Assembly (NCBI GenBank): GCA_016200155.1
Contig: JACQFG010000119.1
Location: 1 to 9,052 of the forward strand
Reading direction: 5' to 3'
Origin: Planctomycetota bacterium
Lineage (GTDB): Bacteria > Planctomycetota > Planctomycetia > Gemmatales > Gemmataceae
DNA: 9,052 nt
Of the stretch, positions 5,664 to 9,052 are shown piece by piece; position 1 is the first letter of the stretch, and each line of letters begins with the position of its first letter. Position numbers and translations under genes: made by a program. The notes below the pieces were generated by a model. The model had not been told where the DNA came from and made no database searches. It worked only from the letters and a program-made list of their open reading frames with translations.

Positions 5664-5716
5664 GCCTGCACGCTTCACTCGTTGAGCGACGAAGCGTGCA
5701 GGCGAGCCGCCTGCAC
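5664..5716 (-). terminator. Two overlapping alternative hairpins after the 641-aa protein gene
   Basis: Hairpin A pairs GTGCAGGCG (5696-5704) with CGCCTGCAC (5708-5716), 9 bp with a triloop. Hairpin B pairs GCCTGCACGCTTC (5664-5676) with its complement (5691-5703), 13 bp with a 14-nt loop. They share bases 5696-5703, so only one can form at a time. In the minus-strand transcript A is made first, 18 nt after the stop codon, and B could replace it. No U-tract follows either, so this is terminator-like rather than a canonical terminator. Confidence 0.5.
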
Positions 5717-5734
5717 CACGAAAAATTCTTGTCC

Positions 5735-7660
5735 CTACTGGCCCGGCATCACCGCCTGCACCATCGTCCGCAGTTCGCGTGTCGGGACCCACAGGTCGAG
5801 GTGCAGCCGATCCGATTCGAAGCCGATCGAGAACGACGTCAGCTCCGGCGGGTCGCGGAACAGCTTCTGCGGCAGCTTCCACTCCTTGGCGAGCAGGCCG
5901 AGGAAACCTTGCGCGGAACCGTGCATCTCGATCGCCCTGCCCTTGTCGGCGCCTTTCTCGAAGCCGGCGAGCGCCTTGCTGGCATCCAGGCCCGGCTTGC
6001 CGTTCTTCAGATTGGCGATGGTCTGATCGAGAAACGCGACGTCGGACCCGGCAGCGACGATGACCTGGTTGCCGACGACCGCTAGCCGCAGCTTGTCCCA
6101 GTTGGGGCCGAGCAGTTGCGCGACGTACTTGTGGAAGTCGGCGTTCTTGGTATTGAAGGTCAGCTTGAGCACGTCGATGGCGACGCCGTCGCGTTTCTCG
6201 ACTTCCGGTGCGATCGCGAAACTCGCGCGCAGCCGTTTGGGCATCTCCTTGGGCATGAGCAGGTCCTTGCGTCCCTGCTCGGCAGCCGCGTCGATCTGCT
6301 GCTTGATGCCTTCCGCGCGGCGCTTCTGTTCCAGCGTGAGCGGCTTGTCGAGAACGTTCTGCAAGTACGGCAGCGCGGGCTGGCCGACGAGCAGGAGCCT
6401 CGTGGTCGCGGACTGGCGGACGTTGAAGTTGACGTTGTTGAGATCGCGCGTCAGTTTGTCGAGGTCGATGAGGTCCTTGGTCGTGGCCAGCTTCAGGTCG
6501 TCGGCGCTGAGGTTGGCGATCTTGGTGAGCGTGCGGATTTCCTTGAGGAACGCGGGGCCGTCGTCGGTGTCGAAGATGGCGACGGCGCTGAACAGGCCGA
6601 GTTCTTTTTCATTGAGGTTGTGATAGAGCCCGACGCGGACGCCCTTGAGCCGTTGCGAGAGTTCATGGGTGACGCCGACGACGCTCGGGTAATCGGTGTT
6701 GGCGAAAACCGGGAGGTTGTTGAAGACGCCGGGGAGCGGGCCTTCAAGGAAGACGTCGAAGAAAAGTTTCGCGAGGATGCCGTTCTTCGACCCGTCGGCT
6801 TTCCAGGCGAGGGCGGCCATCGCCCGGCCGTCGGGCAGGCCGGCCACCGACGACTTGCTCGTGCCGGCGCGCAGGATGTCGAGCATCTCGCGGGCGGCCT
6901 TCTCGTTCTTGGCATCGAAGACGACGTTACTGCGCAGGCGCACGCCGTCCTTTACGCGCACGCCGATGAAGCTGTGCTGGGCCGCCTGCATCCCCTTGAC
7001 GAACTGCCGGCCCACCTTGCGTTCCTCCTCGTCCTTGCGATTCGAGAAGTAGCGGTCGAGCGAGGTGAGATAGCCGCCCCAGACGAACGGCCAGGTGCGC
7101 TTGCCGAGGTAGACAAGCAGATCGGAGTCGGCGAACTGCTTTTTCTCGACGGCGCTGGCTTCAAGCGCTTGATCGGTCAGCCGCTTGAGCGGAGTCTCCG
7201 AGAGGCCCAGGCACAGGTACTTGCCGCGGATGACGAGGGCGCGCGGTGCGATGAAGCCTTCGCCCTTGATGGCGACGATCTCGCCGTCCTTGGGGTTCTT
7301 TTCGAACTTGAAGCCGGCGAGGATGCGGTCGCGGTCGGCGATCGGAATCTTGAGGACGACGTTTTCGGGATTCAGGTCCCGGTCGTCGAGCATCGCCAGG
7401 ACCACGGGCGCCTTCTCATCGACGCCGCCGCCGATTTGCAAGTAATTGAGCGCCAGCGGGATGATCTTGTCGACGGCGTCCGGGTCCTGCATCTCGAGGT
7501 CGCGCAGCAACTTGGTGCCCTTGACCTTGAAGTCGTGGATGCTGCGCAGCACGATCGCCGCCGATGCGTCCTTCGGAATGACCTCGAACATGCTCGGCTG
7601 CGCAGACAGCGTGCCGGGGAGCAGAAGCAGACCGAGAACGAGGGAAATCGTGCGTGTCAT
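5735..7660 (-). CDS. Large secreted protein with embedded helical repeat, function unknown
   Basis: This 641-aa protein carries a Sec signal peptide (hydrophobic residues 5-18, probable cleavage after LSA20). The ATG at 7660 is fixed by AGGAGG at 7673-7668, 7 nt upstream. The mature part opens with FEVIPKDASAAIVLRSIHDF (25-44), which resembles the start of DUF3352-type secreted proteins, but I cannot confirm membership. Residues 25-390 look like a repeated alpha/beta fold without Cys-based or catalytic motifs. Residues 400-465 (LTRDLNNVNFNVRQSATTRL onward) form a charged two- or three-helix segment similar to the HEAT-like stretch seen in many planctomycete secreted proteins (D-x3-FxVRxxA, then alanine-rich helices and RRAEGI). 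A further alpha/beta part runs from 478 to the end. It is divergent from the NagA-like gene and followed by two overlapping hairpins. A periplasmic structural or binding role is a guess. Confidence 0.8.
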   Translation of the reverse strand: MTRTISLVLGLLLLPGTLSAQPSMFEVIPKDASAAIVLRSIHDFKVKGTKLLRDLEMQDPDAVDKIIPLALNYLQIGGGVDEKAPVVLAMLDDRDLNPENVVLKIPIADRDRILAGFKFEKNPKDGEIVAIKGEGFIAPRALVIRGKYLCLGLSETPLKRLTDQALEASAVEKKQFADSDLLVYLGKRTWPFVWGGYLTSLDRYFSNRKDEEERKVGRQFVKGMQAAQHSFIGVRVKDGVRLRSNVVFDAKNEKAAREMLDILRAGTSKSSVAGLPDGRAMAALAWKADGSKNGILAKLFFDVFLEGPLPGVFNNLPVFANTDYPSVVGVTHELSQRLKGVRVGLYHNLNEKELGLFSAVAIFDTDDGPAFLKEIRTLTKIANLSADDLKLATTKDLIDLDKLTRDLNNVNFNVRQSATTRLLLVGQPALPYLQNVLDKPLTLEQKRRAEGIKQQIDAAAEQGRKDLLMPKEMPKRLRASFAIAPEVEKRDGVAIDVLKLTFNTKNADFHKYVAQLLGPNWDKLRLAVVGNQVIVAAGSDVAFLDQTIANLKNGKPGLDASKALAGFEKGADKGRAIEMHGSAQGFLGLLAKEWKLPQKLFRDPPELTSFSIGFESDRLHLDLWVPTRELRTMVQAVMPGQ

Positions 7661-7674
7661 GGCGGCGCCTCCTG

Positions 7675-7696
7675 GGAGTTAGTAACTCCTATAATA
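7675..7696. promoter_or_regulatory. Divergent promoter: shared -10 region next to a palindrome
   Basis: TATAAT (7690-7695) is a perfect -10 box for the plus-strand NagA-like gene. The reverse strand of the same spot reads TATTAT (7696-7691), five of six matches, pointing at the 641-aa protein gene. Directly left lies the perfect palindrome GGAGTTA-G-TAACTCC (7675-7689), which falls in the plus-strand -35/-10 spacer and near the minus-strand start site, a natural operator position. No good -35 box is seen on either side. Plus-strand initiation would fall at about 7702-7705, giving a leaderless or nearly leaderless NagA mRNA. Confidence 0.6.
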
Positions 7697-7704
7697 CCCC
7701 GGCC

Positions 7705-8883
7705 ATGACCATCGCGTTTCAGAACGGCGCCATCATTCTCGAAGACCGCGTGCTCGACAACGGCCGAGTCGAGATCGACGGCGACACCATCCGCTCCGTC
7801 GGCCCCGCGTCCGGCCGCGCGGACATCGATCTGCAGGGCGGCTATCTCTGCCCCGGCTTTGTCGAACTGCACGCCCACGGCGGGTCCGGACACGACTTCA
7901 TGGACGGCGACGAGGCCGGCTTTCGCACGATCTGCCAAACCCACGCCCGCCACGGCACCACCAGCATCTGCCCGACGACCACCGTCGCCCGGCACGAAAA
8001 GCATATGCGCTTTTTCGAGCTGTGCCGCAAGCTGAAGCGCGAAGGGACCGGCGGCGCCCGCGTGCTCGGGGCTCACTTCTACGGCCCCTATTTCGCGGCG
8101 GCGGCGAAGGGAGCGCATCCCTCGACCGGGCTTCGGCCTCCCGATCCGCGCGAGTATGAACAGTACTTGGGGTTTGCCGACTGCATCGCCACGGCGACGA
8201 TCGCCCCGGAACTGCCGGGCGCCGAGGGCTTCGTGCGGGCCTGCCGGGCCAAGGGCATCGTCTGCACCACCGGCCATTCGTTGGCGACCTTCGCGCAGAT
8301 GACCGACGCCGTCCGCTGGGGCGTACGCCATCTCGATCATCTCTTCTGCGCCCACTCCGACTATCGCCGGCTGCGCGAGTTCCAGACCTACCCGATGCGC
8401 GGCGGCATCCTCGAAGCCGCGTTCTATTTCGACGAACTCTCCACCGAAGTCATCGCGGACGGCAAGCACCTCGACCGCGAACTCCTGATGCTCGCCTTCA
8501 AGCTGAAAGGCCCCGACCGTCTCGCCCTGGTCACCGATTGCAGCCGCGCCCTCGACATGCCCGACGGCGAATACCTGATCGGCCCGCGCGATGAGGGGAC
8601 CCCGTTCCTCAAGAAGGATGGCGTCGGCGTCATGCTCGACGGCAAGGCCCTCGCCTCCAGCGTCGTCGGCATGGACCACTGCGTCAAGACGTTCCACGAA
8701 TTCACCGGCCAACCGCTGCACATGGCGGTACGGTTGGCCAGCCTGACGCCGGCGAAGATTCTCGGCCTGGACAAGGAAATCGGCAGCATCGCCGCAGGAA
8801 AGCGGGCGGACCTGGTCGTGCTCGATCGCGACCTGCGCGTGCGGGATGTATATCTGGCGGGGCAGAAGATCGTAGAACACTAA
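7705..8883 (+). CDS. nagA: N-acetylglucosamine-6-phosphate deacetylase-like amidohydrolase
   Basis: The 392-aa length is normal for NagA, which deacetylates GlcNAc-6-phosphate to glucosamine-6-phosphate in the cytoplasm. Seen motifs are PGFVELHAHGGSGHDFMD (50-67) with metal pair H56/H58, TTTSICPT region (85-91), TGHS with H191, HLDHLF with H212, ADGKHLD with substrate-site H255, VTDCS with catalytic D278, and the C-terminal SLTPAKILGL and GSIAAGKRADLVVLD. H191-H212 spacing (21) equals E. coli H195-H216. The Glu of the usual HLEGP metal motif (E131 in E. coli) is Tyr126 here (HFYGP), so metal binding and substrate could differ. The ATG at 7705 is chosen because the protein begins with the normal beta-strand MTIAFQNGAI; a longer form from 7654 would start upstream of the -10 box. 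There is no Shine-Dalgarno sequence, consistent with a leaderless mRNA. It stands alone, with no nagB or PTS gene nearby. Confidence 0.88.
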   Translation: MTIAFQNGAIILEDRVLDNGRVEIDGDTIRSVGPASGRADIDLQGGYLCPGFVELHAHGGSGHDFMDGDEAGFRTICQTHARHGTTSICPTTTVARHEKHMRFFELCRKLKREGTGGARVLGAHFYGPYFAAAAKGAHPSTGLRPPDPREYEQYLGFADCIATATIAPELPGAEGFVRACRAKGIVCTTGHSLATFAQMTDAVRWGVRHLDHLFCAHSDYRRLREFQTYPMRGGILEAAFYFDELSTEVIADGKHLDRELLMLAFKLKGPDRLALVTDCSRALDMPDGEYLIGPRDEGTPFLKKDGVGVMLDGKALASSVVGMDHCVKTFHEFTGQPLHMAVRLASLTPAKILGLDKEIGSIAAGKRADLVVLDRDLRVRDVYLAGQKIVEH

Positions 8884-8915
8884 TCCGCGCTAATCAACGC
8901 TAATCAGAATTGATC
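8881..8915 (+). repeat. TAATC repeat with 10-bp period starting at the nagA stop
   Basis: TAATC occurs at 8881, 8891 and 8901, and TGATC at 8911, exactly 10 bp apart. CGCTAATCA is present twice (8888-8896 and 8898-8906). The first unit includes the TAA stop of the NagA-like gene. TTGATCAA (8910-8917) is an 8-bp palindrome at the end. Similar CGCTAATCA strings seem familiar from planctomycete intergenic DNA, but that is memory, not a search. Confidence 0.65.
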
Positions 8916-9052
8916 AAATGGTGTTGTGTCCATTAGTCCTCAAATAAGCGAAGGCTCCCGGCTATTGTAAGAGATTTTGTCTGGTGATCGGAGCGCACCG
9001 TCTACGTCCTGGTTGGTGTTGGATCAAGCTTGGCGTTGGCAGTTTTCGTTCT
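8884..9052. other. Right-hand end, no gene seen
   Basis: Beyond the TAATC repeat, I find no ribosome-binding site with a start, no RNA gene and no convincing terminator; AATGG/CCATT (8917-8934) is only a 5-bp stem. A gene may begin just outside the window. Confidence 0.4.

Larger units (their letters stand above)
5400..5734. other. 335-bp gene-free region rich in short repeats and hairpins
   Basis: No convincing gene is present between the 641-aa protein gene and the PEP-hydrolase-family gene, both on the minus strand. The motif GCGTGCAGGC occurs at 5463-5472 and 5694-5703 and inverted at 5664-5673. GTGCAA-GTT-TTGCAC (5492-5506) is a small hairpin. TTACATTGTAA (5546-5556) is an AT-rich operator-like palindrome. 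ACGAATC/GATTCGT (5562-5568 and 5583-5589) encloses one copy of a 14-bp direct repeat. CA-rich tracts flank 5506-5528 and 5591-5612. The region should hold the 3' end of the upstream transcript and the promoter and controls of the downstream gene. A small RNA is possible, but nothing defines one. Confidence 0.6.

Noticed and set aside
6116..7708. 530-codon open frame on the plus strand opposite the 641-aa secreted protein
   Set aside because: The minus-strand gene has a signal peptide and perfect AGGAGG. The plus frame gives only acidic low-complexity sequence and runs through the divergent promoter.
7657..8880. 407-codon minus-strand open frame opposite the NagA-like gene
   Set aside because: The plus strand carries all NagA motifs; the minus frame has no recognisable motif.

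Overview
The window looks like chromosomal DNA from a GC-rich bacterium, most likely a planctomycete (Planctomycetota). That assignment is inferred from the style of the proteins: a zinc-ribbon/multi-TM protein, a Trm112-like protein whose motif begins CPLD, a PafA-like secreted phosphatase and a large secreted protein with an embedded helical repeat. Intergenic repeats are also dense. No phage, transposase, CRISPR, toxin-antitoxin or secretion-system genes are visible.

Layout, left to right. A minus-strand tRNA-Pro(GGG) (113-187) is followed by a good intrinsic terminator (68-103). A 29-bp perfect inverted repeat built from CGCAAAGG units (283-372) lies between the tRNA and a plus-strand gene for a small Pro/Gly/Gln-rich lipoprotein (528-1004). 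The lipoprotein gene converges, over a hairpin, on a minus-strand cluster. In transcription order that cluster is a PEP-hydrolase-family TIM-barrel protein (5399-4569), a secreted PafA-like alkaline phosphatase (4499 to about 2770, or 2643 as the frame now reads), a zinc-ribbon multi-spanning membrane protein (2615-1329) and a Trm112-like zinc protein (1310-1074). A further minus-strand gene for a 641-aa secreted protein (7660-5735) lies upstream, separated by a 335-bp non-coding stretch full of hairpins. It is divergent from a plus-strand NagA-like amidohydrolase (7705-8883), with 44 bp between the two start codons. The last 170 bp holds a short phased repeat and no gene I can support.

The genes do not form an obvious pathway. 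The phosphatase and the NagA-like enzyme are both compatible with scavenging phosphorylated or amino-sugar compounds, but nothing here proves a link. The last two cluster genes are 18 bp apart and probably cotranscribed. The two genes before them are separated by repeat-bearing gaps, one of which contains a promoter-like sequence, so the cluster may be several transcription units.

The most notable points are: (i) an apparent one-base frameshift at the phosphatase C-terminus, which makes the frame run into an inverted G-rich repeat; (ii) a loopless perfect 48-bp palindrome between two genes; (iii) repeats of three different kinds that start at, or within 4 bp of, a stop codon; (iv) a compact divergent promoter with a shared -10 and an adjoining palindrome; and (v) a NagA-like enzyme with Tyr where the family metal-binding Glu is expected. 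I did not find a convincing new multi-gene system.
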